Assembly (NCBI GenBank): GCA_017632095.1
Contig: JAGBSA010000152.1
Coordinates: 1-9,611, forward strand
Reading direction: 5' to 3'
Origin: Bacteroidales bacterium
GTDB lineage: Bacteria; Bacteroidota; Bacteroidia; Bacteroidales; P3
DNA: 9,611 nucleotides
Shown: positions 1-7,161 of the stretch, in pieces
Layout of the letters: each line of letters begins with the position of its first letter
How positions within the stretch are numbered: position 1 is the stretch's first letter
Notes under the pieces: generated by a model
What the model was told of the DNA's origin: nothing
What the model saw: only the letters and a program-made list of their open reading frames with translations
Database searches by the model: none
Program-made: the position numbers and the translations under genes

Positions 1-1
1 A

Positions 2-361
2 TTAAAAGTAATTTTGGAAGTAGGGGAGTTGAATACTCTTTCTAACATAATGAAAGCTTCTTTGATTGCCTTAGAAAATGGAGCTGATTTCATAAAAACT
101 TCAACAGGTAAAATAGCACAAGGAGCCGACATTTACTCTGTTTGTGTTATGTTATTGGCTTTAAGAAAACATTACTTCAAACAAGGAGTTTTGAAAGGTC
201 TAAAAGTATCTGGTGGAATCAGAACTTGTTCTGAGGCTTTGCAATACAGACATTTATTCGATACTTTCATAAATAAAGAAATTAAAGATAACACCTATTT
301 TCGTATAGGTTGCAGTCGTTTGTTTGAAAATATACAAGAGAAGATATTAAACATTAAATAG
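2..361 (+). CDS. deoC: deoxyribose-phosphate aldolase, C-terminal part (5' end outside window)
   Basis: DeoC cleaves 2-deoxyribose-5-phosphate to glyceraldehyde-3-phosphate and acetaldehyde in cytosolic deoxynucleoside catabolism. The frame is open from base 2 and reads LKVILEVGEL at once, matching the family segment LKVIIETGEL. The Lys codon at 5-7 is therefore the Schiff-base lysine. Further on come ADFIKTSTGK, typical of the family, and GLKVSGGIRT (about 191-220), which holds the second catalytic lysine and the phosphate-binding Gly-Gly. The catalytic Asp and the N-terminal half of the TIM barrel lie upstream of the window. An apparent TTG start at 14 is only an internal leucine. The gene ends in TAG, and the next gene starts 21 bases later with no terminator between them, so co-transcription is possible although the functions are unrelated. 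The family assignment is secure. Confidence 0.95.
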   Translation, partial: LKVILEVGELNTLSNIMKASLIALENGADFIKTSTGKIAQGADIYSVCVMLLALRKHYFKQGVLKGLKVSGGIRTCSEALQYRHLFDTFINKEIKDNTYFRIGCSRLFENIQEKILNIK

Positions 362-382
362 AAATAACAAAATTTAGATACA

Positions 383-1570
383 ATGAAAGATTTACGTTCA
401 AGATTAGCTCAATATCAAGAACCACAAAGGGTAAAAGACTTAGGGGTATATCCCTATTTTAGGGCTATAGAAAGCGAACAAGATACTGAGGTTACAATGA
501 ATGGAAAGAAAATATTGATGTTCGGTTCTAACAGTTACCTTGGTTTGACTAATCACCCTAAAATTAAGGAAGCTAGTATTGAAGCTATAAGAAAATATGG
601 CACAGGTTGTGCTGGTTCTCCATTTCTTAACGGAACGTTAGATATACACGTAGAATTAGAAGAAAAACTTGCCAAATTCGTAGGCAAAGAAAAAGCAATA
701 GTATATTCGACAGGCTTTCATACTAATATAGGTGTAATACCTACAATAGTGGGTAGGGGAGACCATATAATAGGTGATGAATTGAATCACGCTTCAATAG
801 TTGAAGGACGTCGTCTTTCTTTTGCTTCCTATCATAAATACAAACATAATGATATGTCTTCTTTGGAATCTGTTTTGCAGAAGTTGCCTTACGAAAGCAT
901 AAAACTGATTGTATTAGATGGAGTCTTTTCAATGGAAGGAGATGTTGCTGATTTACCATCAGTAATTAAACTTTCAGAAAAATATAACGCCTCTGTGTAT
1001 GTTGATGAAGCGCATAGCTTGGGAGTTTTTGGAGAAGGAGGACGAGGAATATGCAATCACTTTGGATTAACTGACAAAGTTGATTTGATAATGGGAACTT
1101 TCAGTAAATCATTGGCAACAATTGGTGGATTTATTGCAACAGATGCTGAAACGATTAACTATTTGAAACATCATTCTCGTTCATACATATTCTCAGCTTC
1201 TATTTCTCCTGCAGCAACAGCAAGTGTTATAGCCGCTTTAGATGTAATCAAACAAGAGCCTGAAAGATTGAAAAATCTATGGGAAATAACTAACTATTCT
1301 CTTTCGGCATTTCGTTCACTTGGCTTTGAGATAGGACCTACTGAAACACCGATTATACCTTTGTATATTAGGGATATGGATAAGACTTTTATAATTACAC
1401 AGTAATTATATGAACAAGGAGTATTTGTAAATCCTGTTATTCCTCCTGCATGTTCTCCAAATGATACCCTGATACGTTTTTCTCTAATGGCAACTCACAC
1501 AAAGGCACAAATTGATGAAGCAGTAGATAAGCTACATGCAATCTTCCGTAAATATGAAATAATAAAATAA
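383..1570 (+). pseudogene. spt: serine palmitoyltransferase-type PLP enzyme interrupted by an in-frame TAA
   Basis: This is an alpha-oxoamine synthase (class II PLP aminotransferase fold). Serine palmitoyltransferase condenses serine with a long acyl thioester to give 3-ketosphinganine, the first step of sphingolipid synthesis. The open part is 340 residues. It shows His136 in DELNHAS (ring stacking), Asp208 and His211 in DEAHSLG, and the PLP lysine Lys242 in GTFSKSLATIGGF. A TAA at 1403-1405 then stops it. In the same frame, codons 1406-1567 continue with LYEQGVFVNPVIPPAC and DTLIRFSLMATHT, the conserved C-terminal domain, ending at TAA 1568-1570. Together that is 395 codons, close to the usual family length. 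The truncated product would lack the substrate-carboxylate arginine (codon 365). KBL and BioF are close paralogues, but motif style and the two downstream genes favour SPT. A sequencing error cannot be excluded. Confidence 0.85.
1403..1405 (+). other. premature in-frame stop codon (TAA)
   Basis: The stop lies between FIITQ and LYEQGVFVNPV. In relatives the stretch reads like T-K-L-A-F-D-E-G-V-F, so the TAA falls on a leucine position and a single change TTA to TAA would explain it. Both sides are in the same frame and both look conserved, so this is a substitution and not a frameshift. There is no good in-frame restart: the nearest ATG (1410) is in another frame. Confidence 0.85.
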
Positions 1571-1588
1571 CAATAGAATATCATAATC

Positions 1589-2713
1589 ATGAACGACCTA
1601 ATCGTAAAAGAAGTAACCACAAGCAAGGAATTAAAACGTTTTTTCAAATTCCCCTATGAGTTATTCAAAAATGATAAAATGTGGGTACCATCTCTGTTGA
1701 TTGATGAAAAGACTACGTTTAACAAAAAGAAGAATCCTTCTTTTGAGTTTTGCGATTGCAAAATCTTTATGGCTTTTAGAGGAAATAAAGCCGTAGGACG
1801 TATTGTAGGAATAATAAATAAGAAAGCCAATATCATTTGGAAAGAGAACAGAGTTAGATTTGGTTGGTTTGATTTCATAGATGATAAAGAAGTAAGCAAA
1901 GCTTTATTAGATGCAGTTATTGAATGGGGAAAAGAAAATAAGATGAAAGAGATTGTAGGGCCTATGGGCTTTACCGATATGGACAAAGAAGGAATGATGG
2001 TAGAGGGTTTCGAAGTGGATTGTCCTATGTCTTGTTATTACAATACTTCATATTATCCCGAGCATATGGACTATTTTTCCTACAAAAATGAAGTTGATTG
2101 GATTCAATACCAAATTCCGGCCAATCAACCAGTGCCTGATAAAGTTCATCGCATAAATGAAATGATACGAAACAAGTATTCATTGAAGATAGTTCAAGAT
2201 ATGAAAATGTCAGAAATAGCAAAGAGATATGGCTCAAAGCTATTTGACTCTATCAATGAATCTTTTTCTCACTTGTTTGGCTACGTTCCATTGAACGAAA
2301 GACAAAAACAATTTTACATCAATCAATATTTCCCTTTTTTAGATAAAAGACTTATCTGTTTGATTGTAGATAGTAATGACGATGTTGTAGCATTTGGTGT
2401 TTCTTTACCTTCGTTAAGTAAAGCGCTTCGCAAATGTAAAGGTAAGTTATTCCCATTTGGTTGGATTCATTTGTTGAAAGCATTGAGAAATTTCGAGAAT
2501 ATAGACCTTTATCTTAATGGAGTAAGACCTGAATGGCAAAATAAAGGAATACATTCTATTTATTATGCAGAAATGAATAAAAGTTATATCGCTCTTGGTG
2601 CAAAGATGGCAATTGCTAATCCACAATTGGAAACGAATAAAGCAGCTAATATTTGGGAAAAATACGATAGTCGTGTAGCTATAAGAAGAAGAGCGTATAT
2701 TAAATCTATATAA
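1589..2713 (+). CDS. GNAT-fold acyltransferase, candidate bacterial ceramide synthase
   Basis: This is a 374-residue cytosolic-looking protein with no signal peptide or membrane helix. Two halves resemble GNAT domains. The N-terminal half has FGWFDFIDD (91-99) and a conserved-looking GPMGFTDMDKEGMM block (124-137). The C-terminal half has VRPEWQNKGI (312-321), which has the form of the acyl-CoA-binding motif A of N-acyltransferases, followed by a NPQLETN...WEKYDSR segment. It sits between an SPT-type gene and an extended SDR. Bacterial ceramide synthases are GNAT-like proteins found with these partners, so N-acylation of sphinganine to dihydroceramide is the likely role. That role is inferred from fold and neighbourhood; a generic N-acetyltransferase with another substrate remains possible. 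It starts 18 bases after the SPT reading frame ends and stops 8 bases before the next gene, which indicates one operon. The leader is A-rich without a Shine-Dalgarno sequence. Confidence 0.75.
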   Translation: MNDLIVKEVTTSKELKRFFKFPYELFKNDKMWVPSLLIDEKTTFNKKKNPSFEFCDCKIFMAFRGNKAVGRIVGIINKKANIIWKENRVRFGWFDFIDDKEVSKALLDAVIEWGKENKMKEIVGPMGFTDMDKEGMMVEGFEVDCPMSCYYNTSYYPEHMDYFSYKNEVDWIQYQIPANQPVPDKVHRINEMIRNKYSLKIVQDMKMSEIAKRYGSKLFDSINESFSHLFGYVPLNERQKQFYINQYFPFLDKRLICLIVDSNDDVVAFGVSLPSLSKALRKCKGKLFPFGWIHLLKALRNFENIDLYLNGVRPEWQNKGIHSIYYAEMNKSYIALGAKMAIANPQLETNKAANIWEKYDSRVAIRRRAYIKSI

Positions 2714-2721
2714 CAAATAGT

Positions 2722-3705
2722 ATGAAAAAAGTTTTGGTAACCGGTGCAAGCGGTTTCATAGGAAGTACTCTTATAGATAGATTGCTAGAACTTGGAAATT
2801 ACGATGTATATGCAGGAGTAAGGAGTAGTTCTAACAGAAAGTATTTGCAGAATCCTGATATAAAATTCATAGATATTGCATTTTCCAATGTAGAAAGATT
2901 GAAGGAACAATTGGAACAAGAAAATTTCGATTGTATATTTCATCTTGCAGGATTGACAAAGGCAAAGAGTCAAGAGGAATTTGATAAGGTTAATTTCGGA
3001 TTTACGAAAAATCTTATCGATGCAATAGATCCGCAAATTACAAAGTTGATATTTTTCTCTTCTTTTGCAGCTCATGGACCGGGAGAGGAAGTTTCGTTCA
3101 CTAAGGCTAAGGTTTCAGATGAGAATAAACCGAATACAGCTTATGGACGCTCGAAACTGAAAGCCGAAACTTATATTAACGAAAATTTTAAGGGCAAATA
3201 TGTGATTCTTCGCCCAACTGGTGTGTATGGTCCACGTGAAACAGATTATTTTGTTTTCTTTCAAACGATTGATAATCACATAGAACCGTATCTAGGTTTC
3301 GTTTCACAACATCTAACTTTCGTTTACTCAAAAGATTTAGTGGAAGTATCTATTCAAGCCTTTGAAAGCGAGATCTCAAATAAGACTTACTTTGTTAGTG
3401 ATGGGAATATGTATTTAGATTCTGAGTATGCGGCGATTTCTAAACAAGTGTTAGGAAGTTGGACTTTGAAATTAAAATTCCCTCTTTTTATTGTAAGATG
3501 GATTTCTTTGCTTTTGGATTCCGTAGGTCGTCTAATCGGTAAACAATTTACTTTGAACAAGGATAAATATTCAATCTTAGCAGCGCGCAACTGGGATTGT
3601 GATATTGAGGATTTGAAGAAAGATTTGAATTATGTGCCGAAGTATGATTTGCAAAAGGGGGTAGAGGAGACTATTGCTTGGTATAAGAAAGAAAAATGGC
3701 TGTAA
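2722..3705 (+). CDS. extended SDR NAD(P)-dependent reductase, candidate 3-ketosphinganine reductase
   Basis: This is a 327-residue extended short-chain dehydrogenase (NAD-dependent epimerase/dehydratase family). The N-terminal Rossmann motif TGASGFIG (7-14) binds the cofactor. The catalytic elements are Ser113/Ser114 in FFSSFAAHG, Tyr141 and Lys145 in AYGRSK, and the PTGVYGPRE segment (165-173) typical of extended SDRs. The region around 251-273 is hydrophobic (FPLFIVRWISLLL) and could sit against a membrane or bind a lipid. With an SPT and a GNAT acyltransferase upstream, the likely reaction is reduction of 3-ketosphinganine to sphinganine, as done by the CerR-type SDR of other sphingolipid-making bacteria. 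The substrate is inferred from context; the sequence alone gives only the family. It is the last gene of the cluster, followed by a 65-base gap. Length and motifs look intact. Confidence 0.75.
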   Translation: MKKVLVTGASGFIGSTLIDRLLELGNYDVYAGVRSSSNRKYLQNPDIKFIDIAFSNVERLKEQLEQENFDCIFHLAGLTKAKSQEEFDKVNFGFTKNLIDAIDPQITKLIFFSSFAAHGPGEEVSFTKAKVSDENKPNTAYGRSKLKAETYINENFKGKYVILRPTGVYGPRETDYFVFFQTIDNHIEPYLGFVSQHLTFVYSKDLVEVSIQAFESEISNKTYFVSDGNMYLDSEYAAISKQVLGSWTLKLKFPLFIVRWISLLLDSVGRLIGKQFTLNKDKYSILAARNWDCDIEDLKKDLNYVPKYDLQKGVEETIAWYKKEKWL

Positions 3706-3720
3706 GTTTAGATTTTCTTT

Positions 3721-3736
3721 TTGTTTGATTAAACAA
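3721..3736 (+). terminator. weak AT-rich hairpin after the sphingolipid cluster
   Basis: TTGTTT and AAACAA form a perfect 6-bp stem with a GATT loop, followed by TGTTTTTGG. The stem is almost all A-T and the T-tract is broken, so it is at best a weak terminator. Its place 15 bases after the last gene of the cluster is the main argument for it. Confidence 0.3.
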
Positions 3737-3770
3737 TGTTTTTGGTTTAGGTGTATTAGTATTTGAAAAG

Positions 3771-4304
3771 ATGAAAATAAAACTTGATTTTAAGAAAATG
3801 AATCTTCGTTTTAGAAAATTGAATTCAAGAAAGGAGAGTGCTCTTTCTTCGTTTTGTAAAGGTTTTGTTTTTCTTTCGTTGATTTTAGTTTTAACAAGCT
3901 GTGGAGGTAATGCAGATACACAGTTGCAAAAACATAATGCAGATATGGAAATCGTACATCTAAACAAATCGGGCTTTGAAAAATTAATCAATACCGAAGA
4001 TTTGCTTCAAGGGAAGTTTACTTACATGGGAGATAACCCTATTTTGATAGATTTTTATGCCACTTGGTGTGGACCATGTAGGGCATTGTCTCCAATTTTA
4101 GAAGATTTAGCAAAGGAATATAAGGATAGGATTGTAGTTTATAAAGTAGATGTCGATGTCGAACGAGATTTGGCAGCAATGTTATCTATTCGAAGTATTC
4201 CAACTCTTTTGTTTGTTAGTGCAAATGGGGAAATGAGAGTAGTGCAAGGAGGAATGTCAAAGATTGAATTGAAGAAAATAATAGATGAATTTTTGTTGAG
4301 ATAA
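3771..4304 (+). CDS. thioredoxin-fold lipoprotein (membrane-anchored, periplasm-facing)
   Basis: This is a 177-residue protein. Residues 31-41 form a hydrophobic stretch (GFVFLSLILVL), followed by the lipobox LTSC with Cys44 as lipidation site, so the mature protein should be a lipoprotein facing the periplasm. From about residue 85 there is a thioredoxin domain: ILIDFYATWCGPC with redox cysteines 100 and 103, and the cis-proline in RSIPT (Pro144). The likely role is thiol-disulfide exchange in the cell envelope. The pre-hydrophobic segment is unusually long (30 residues). A second start at 3798 (Met10) would still leave 20 residues; no ATG lies closer to the lipobox. Codons 12-21 overlap a 29-bp sequence repeated near 9178, so the long N-terminus may have arisen from a repeat. 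Spacing suggests its own transcription unit, but I see no convincing promoter box. Confidence 0.88.
   Translation: MKIKLDFKKMNLRFRKLNSRKESALSSFCKGFVFLSLILVLTSCGGNADTQLQKHNADMEIVHLNKSGFEKLINTEDLLQGKFTYMGDNPILIDFYATWCGPCRALSPILEDLAKEYKDRIVVYKVDVDVERDLAAMLSIRSIPTLLFVSANGEMRVVQGGMSKIELKKIIDEFLLR
3804..3832 (+). repeat. 29-bp dispersed repeat, copy 1 (inside coding sequence)
   Basis: It matches 9178-9206 in 27 of 29 positions; the two mismatches are adjacent (AG here, GA there). It contains the perfect 10-bp palindrome TTGAATTCAA (3819-3828). Directly after it lies an imperfect hairpin (GAAAG 3829-3833 with CTTTC 3843-3847), where copy 2 has a perfect terminator stem. Here the repeat encodes part of the N-terminal region of the thioredoxin lipoprotein. 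Confidence 0.7.
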
Positions 4305-4327
4305 TTCATTGTTGCTTTTTGAGTTTT

Positions 4328-4383
4328 CAGACTTTTCTAATTATGAATACAAATCTGTATTTTAATTAGAAAAGTCTGTTTTT
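4328..4383 (+). terminator. long rho-independent terminator between the thioredoxin gene and recA
   Basis: CAGACTTTTCTAATTA (4328-4343) pairs perfectly with 4363-4378, a 16-bp stem. An inner stem AATACA/TGTATT (4346-4351 with 4356-4361) closes on the tetraloop AATC, so the whole hairpin has 22 base pairs with one small internal loop. TTTTT follows at 4379-4383. It begins 24 bases after the thioredoxin stop codon and separates that gene from recA. Confidence 0.85.
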
Positions 4384-4436
4384 CATTTTGTTGCATCTTT
4401 CTGTCACGTGAAACAAATCAATATTGTGTAATCCTG

Positions 4437-4468
4437 TTTCTTAGACTGAAATAATTTTCTTATCTTTG
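4437..4468 (+). promoter_or_regulatory. recA promoter, Bacteroidetes type
   Basis: TATCTTTG at 4461-4468 is an exact match to the Bacteroidetes -7 consensus TAnnTTTG. TTTC at 4437-4440, 20 bases upstream, is a one-mismatch form of the -33 element TTTG with normal spacing. The predicted transcript would start a few bases after 4468, leaving a leader of about 25 bases before the recA ATG at 4499, with no Shine-Dalgarno sequence. I see no clear LexA-type operator around it. Confidence 0.75.
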
Positions 4469-4498
4469 TGCTTCTAAAGAATAAAATGATAGAAAGCT

Positions 4499-5521
4499 AT
4501 GGCAAAGGAACAAGATTTGGCAGCAGAAAAATTAGAGAAGTTAAAGGTGTTACAAGCAGCTATTTCCAAGATAGAAAAGAACTATGGCAAAGGTTCGATA
4601 ATGAAATTGGGAGATAAGGCTGTTGAGGAGGTAGATACGATTTCCACAGGCTCGATTGCACTTGATTCAGCTTTGGGAGTAGGAGGTTTTCCTAAGGGAA
4701 GAATAATTGAAATCTATGGACCGGAGTCCTCAGGTAAAACAACATTGGCTATACATGCGATAGCAGAAAGTCAAAAGAACGGAGGATTGGCAGCTTTTAT
4801 AGATGCTGAACATGCTTTCGACAGCAATTATGCAAAGAAACTTGGAGTTGATGTTGATAATCTTTATATTTCTCAGCCCGATAACGGAGAACAAGCTCTT
4901 GAAATAGCAGATAACCTTATCAGTTCCGGCGCTGTGGATATAATAGTCATTGACTCAGTTGCCGCACTTACTCCGAAGAGTGAAATAGATGGAGAAATGG
5001 GTGATAGTAAGATGGGACTTCACGCTCGTCTTATGAGTCAGGCATTGCGTAAAATGACAGCTACTATAAGCAAAACCAAGTGCTGTTGTATCTTTATCAA
5101 TCAGTTGAGAGATAAAATAGGGGTTATGTTTGGTTCACCTGAAACAACAACAGGAGGAAACGCCCTTAAATTCTACTCCTCTATAAGATTAGACATAAGA
5201 AGAATTCAAGCTATAAAAGACGGAGAAAATAACATAGGAAACAGAGTAAGAGTTAAGATAGTTAAAAACAAAGTTGCTCCTCCTTTCCGTCAAGTTGAGT
5301 TTGACCTTTTGTTTGGTCAAGGAATCAGTAAAATGGGTGAGATGGTTGATATAGGAGTTGATGCAGGCATAATAAAGAAAAGCGGTTCTTGGTTCAGTTA
5401 TGGAGAAACCAAACTTGGACAAGGACGCGAAGCTGTTAAGCAATTGTTGGCAGACAATCCTGAATTGCAAGAAGAAATCACCGCACAAATTAAAGAATAT
5501 CTAACTCAACAAGAAGATTAA
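4499..5521 (+). CDS. recA: RecA recombinase
   Basis: RecA forms ATP-dependent filaments on single-stranded DNA, carries out strand exchange and stimulates LexA-type repressor cleavage. The protein has 340 residues, a normal length. The N-terminal helix leads into [13 protein letters not shown]. Walker A is GPESSGKT (74-81), the catalytic Glu104 lies in DAEHAFD, and Walker B is [10 protein letters not shown] (148-157). The DNA-binding L2 loop region is intact ([20 protein letters not shown], 201-220). The C-terminal domain ends in the usual acidic tail, here short (TQQED). A run of three cysteines at 195-197 just before IFINQ is unusual, since relatives carry mainly Thr, Leu or Cys singly there. 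The gene has its own promoter and follows a strong terminator. nadE starts 62 bases downstream without an intervening hairpin, so read-through is likely. Confidence 0.99.
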   Translation: MAKEQDLAAEKLEKLKVLQAAISKIEKNYGKGSIMKLGDKAVEEVDTISTGSIALDSALGVGGFPKGRIIEIYGPESSGKTTLAIHAIAESQKNGGLAAFIDAEHAFDSNYAKKLGVDVDNLYISQPDNGEQALEIADNLISSGAVDIIVIDSVAALTPKSEIDGEMGDSKMGLHARLMSQALRKMTATISKTKCCCIFINQLRDKIGVMFGSPETTTGGNALKFYSSIRLDIRRIQAIKDGENNIGNRVRVKIVKNKVAPPFRQVEFDLLFGQGISKMGEMVDIGVDAGIIKKSGSWFSYGETKLGQGREAVKQLLADNPELQEEITAQIKEYLTQQED

Positions 5522-5583
5522 GCAACAAAGCAATAGTTTATTTCAGATTTGCTGTTTAATTCTTTTGAAAATGATTTTTTGAA

Positions 5584-7119
5584 ATGAAGATAGCGTTATC
5601 TCAAATCAATACAAAGACAGCTGATTTCAAGAGAAATTGTGCCACAATAAAGGATTGCTTGTCAAAGACCAATTCTGATGTGCTTAATGTTTTCCCTGAA
5701 TTGTCTCTTTCCGGTTCTCCGCTTAGGGATTTGACCTTTTATGAGAACTTATTTTCAGAAGGTATGAATTATGCCGAAGAATTGTGTGAAGAAAAGCGAG
5801 ACTTTATTTTTGGACTTCCAATAAAAGAAGGTGAAAAGGCTTATAACGCTCTTGCTTTTGTCAAAAACGGAGAATTACAAGCTTTATCTACAAAACGTAA
5901 TCTAACCGATTTTGATAGGGGATTTTGTGTTGGAAACGGTCTTGAATTGATTGAATACAACGGAAAGTCGATTGCATTTGGCTTTTTTGAAGACTTGGAA
6001 GAATTTGCTAAAACTTCCAAAAAAGCAGACTTGGTTATATGTTCTGCCAATACTGTTTTTGAAATAAGCAAACAACAAGAGATTTTACGCAAGGTTCAAC
6101 CTATTGTACGCAAACTTGCTTGCCCTTTGGTAGTTGTAAATAGATGCGGAGCAGAAGGACGATTTGTATTCAACGGAGGAAGTTTCGTTTTGCAGGCTAA
6201 CGGAAACATATCTGAGCAATTGTCATTTTTTGAAGAAGAAATAAAGGTTGTAGAGACTGAAAACCTACATAATTACGCTCAAAAGGCATTATCGAAAGTT
6301 GAAAAGCTACATGATGCTGCCGTTTTGGGAATAAGAGACTATTTCAATAAGAATGGAATAAAGAAAGCCGTGATTGGATTGTCAGGAGGTATAGATTCAG
6401 CATTGGTAGTTGTGCTTGCAGTTGAAGCATTGGGCAAAGAGAATGTAGTAGGTGTGCTTTTGCCGAGCGAATACTCCACTTCTCACAGCGTAAGCGATGC
6501 AAAAGCAAGTGCGGAGAACCTTCAAATTGAACATTACATCATTCCAATAAAAGAAAGCTTTAATTCAGTTCTTTCAGCTGTGCAACCAGTGTTTGCAGGA
6601 CTTCCTTTCGGTTTGGCAGAAGAAAATATGCAATCGAGAATACGTCTTTCTATACTAATGGGAATAGCAAACAAAATAGGAGCAGGGCTTTTGAATACAA
6701 CAAACAAAAGTGAAACAGCAGTAGGATATGGAACCCTTTATGGCGATACCTCAGGAGGAATCGGTGTAATAGGGGATATGTATAAGACAGAGGTGTGGGA
6801 ATTGTCCAGATGGATAAATCGTAATGGTGAAATCATACCTGAAAATTCTATCACCAAAGCACCTTCTGCGGAATTGAGACCTGATCAAAAGGATACCGAT
6901 AGTTTGCCAGATTATGACGTGCTTGACAGAATATTATATCTACATTTGGAACAACGTAAGAGTAAATCCGAAATAGTTTCAGAGGGATTCGATGAGCAGA
7001 TAGTCGAAAAGGTATTGCGTTTGGTGAGAATAAACGAATGGAAAAGGCATCAAGTGGCACCAAGTTTGAAAGTGTCTTCGATGACATTTGGAATAGATAG
7101 AATAATGCCTATTTCCTAA
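5584..7119 (+). CDS. nadE: NAD+ synthetase with an N-terminal nitrilase-like domain that lacks the nucleophilic Cys
   Basis: NadE amidates nicotinic acid adenine dinucleotide to NAD+. The C-terminal ATP-pyrophosphatase domain (about 240-511) looks complete: P-loop GLSGGIDSAL (265-274), LNTTNKSETAVGYGTLYGD (370-388), PSAELRPDQ (427-435) and EWKRHQVAP (485-493). The N-terminal domain is the nitrilase-type glutaminase that normally supplies ammonia. It keeps the general base Glu39 (FPELSLSG) and a candidate Lys104 (STKRNL). The usual ICED motif reads FFED, so the nucleophile position is Phe135 (codon TTT, 5986-5988). Nearby signature segments are also altered: VICSANTVFE in place of a NASP-type loop, and NRCGAEGR. 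At 511 residues it is shorter than many glutamine-dependent NadEs. It may therefore use free ammonia or ammonia from a partner; that is inference. It probably belongs to the recA transcript. Confidence 0.93.
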   Translation: MKIALSQINTKTADFKRNCATIKDCLSKTNSDVLNVFPELSLSGSPLRDLTFYENLFSEGMNYAEELCEEKRDFIFGLPIKEGEKAYNALAFVKNGELQALSTKRNLTDFDRGFCVGNGLELIEYNGKSIAFGFFEDLEEFAKTSKKADLVICSANTVFEISKQQEILRKVQPIVRKLACPLVVVNRCGAEGRFVFNGGSFVLQANGNISEQLSFFEEEIKVVETENLHNYAQKALSKVEKLHDAAVLGIRDYFNKNGIKKAVIGLSGGIDSALVVVLAVEALGKENVVGVLLPSEYSTSHSVSDAKASAENLQIEHYIIPIKESFNSVLSAVQPVFAGLPFGLAEENMQSRIRLSILMGIANKIGAGLLNTTNKSETAVGYGTLYGDTSGGIGVIGDMYKTEVWELSRWINRNGEIIPENSITKAPSAELRPDQKDTDSLPDYDVLDRILYLHLEQRKSKSEIVSEGFDEQIVEKVLRLVRINEWKRHQVAPSLKVSSMTFGIDRIMPIS

Positions 7120-7161
7120 GACAAATAGAAGCGGAATAAAAAAATACAACAAATAAAAACG

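Noticed and set aside
1403..1405. TAA as a recoded sense codon or as a frameshift site.
   Set aside because: TAA ends most other genes here, so general reassignment is excluded. The flanking parts share one frame, so no frameshift is needed. No recoding structure is evident next to it.
3671..3991. A 106-codon minus-strand frame across the end of the SDR gene and the start of the thioredoxin gene.
   Set aside because: The product is low-complexity (Lys/Phe/Thr rich), without motifs, start signal or promoter, and it overlaps two well-supported genes.
4405..4410. CACGTG palindrome in the recA upstream region as a possible operator.
   Set aside because: It is only six bases, lies upstream of the -33 box, has no second copy, and matches no operator I can name for this group.
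5522..5583. A separate promoter for nadE (TTCTTTTG at 5560-5567 resembles the -7 box).
   Set aside because: The box lacks the TA start in the right place and has no -33 partner at proper distance; read-through from recA is simpler.
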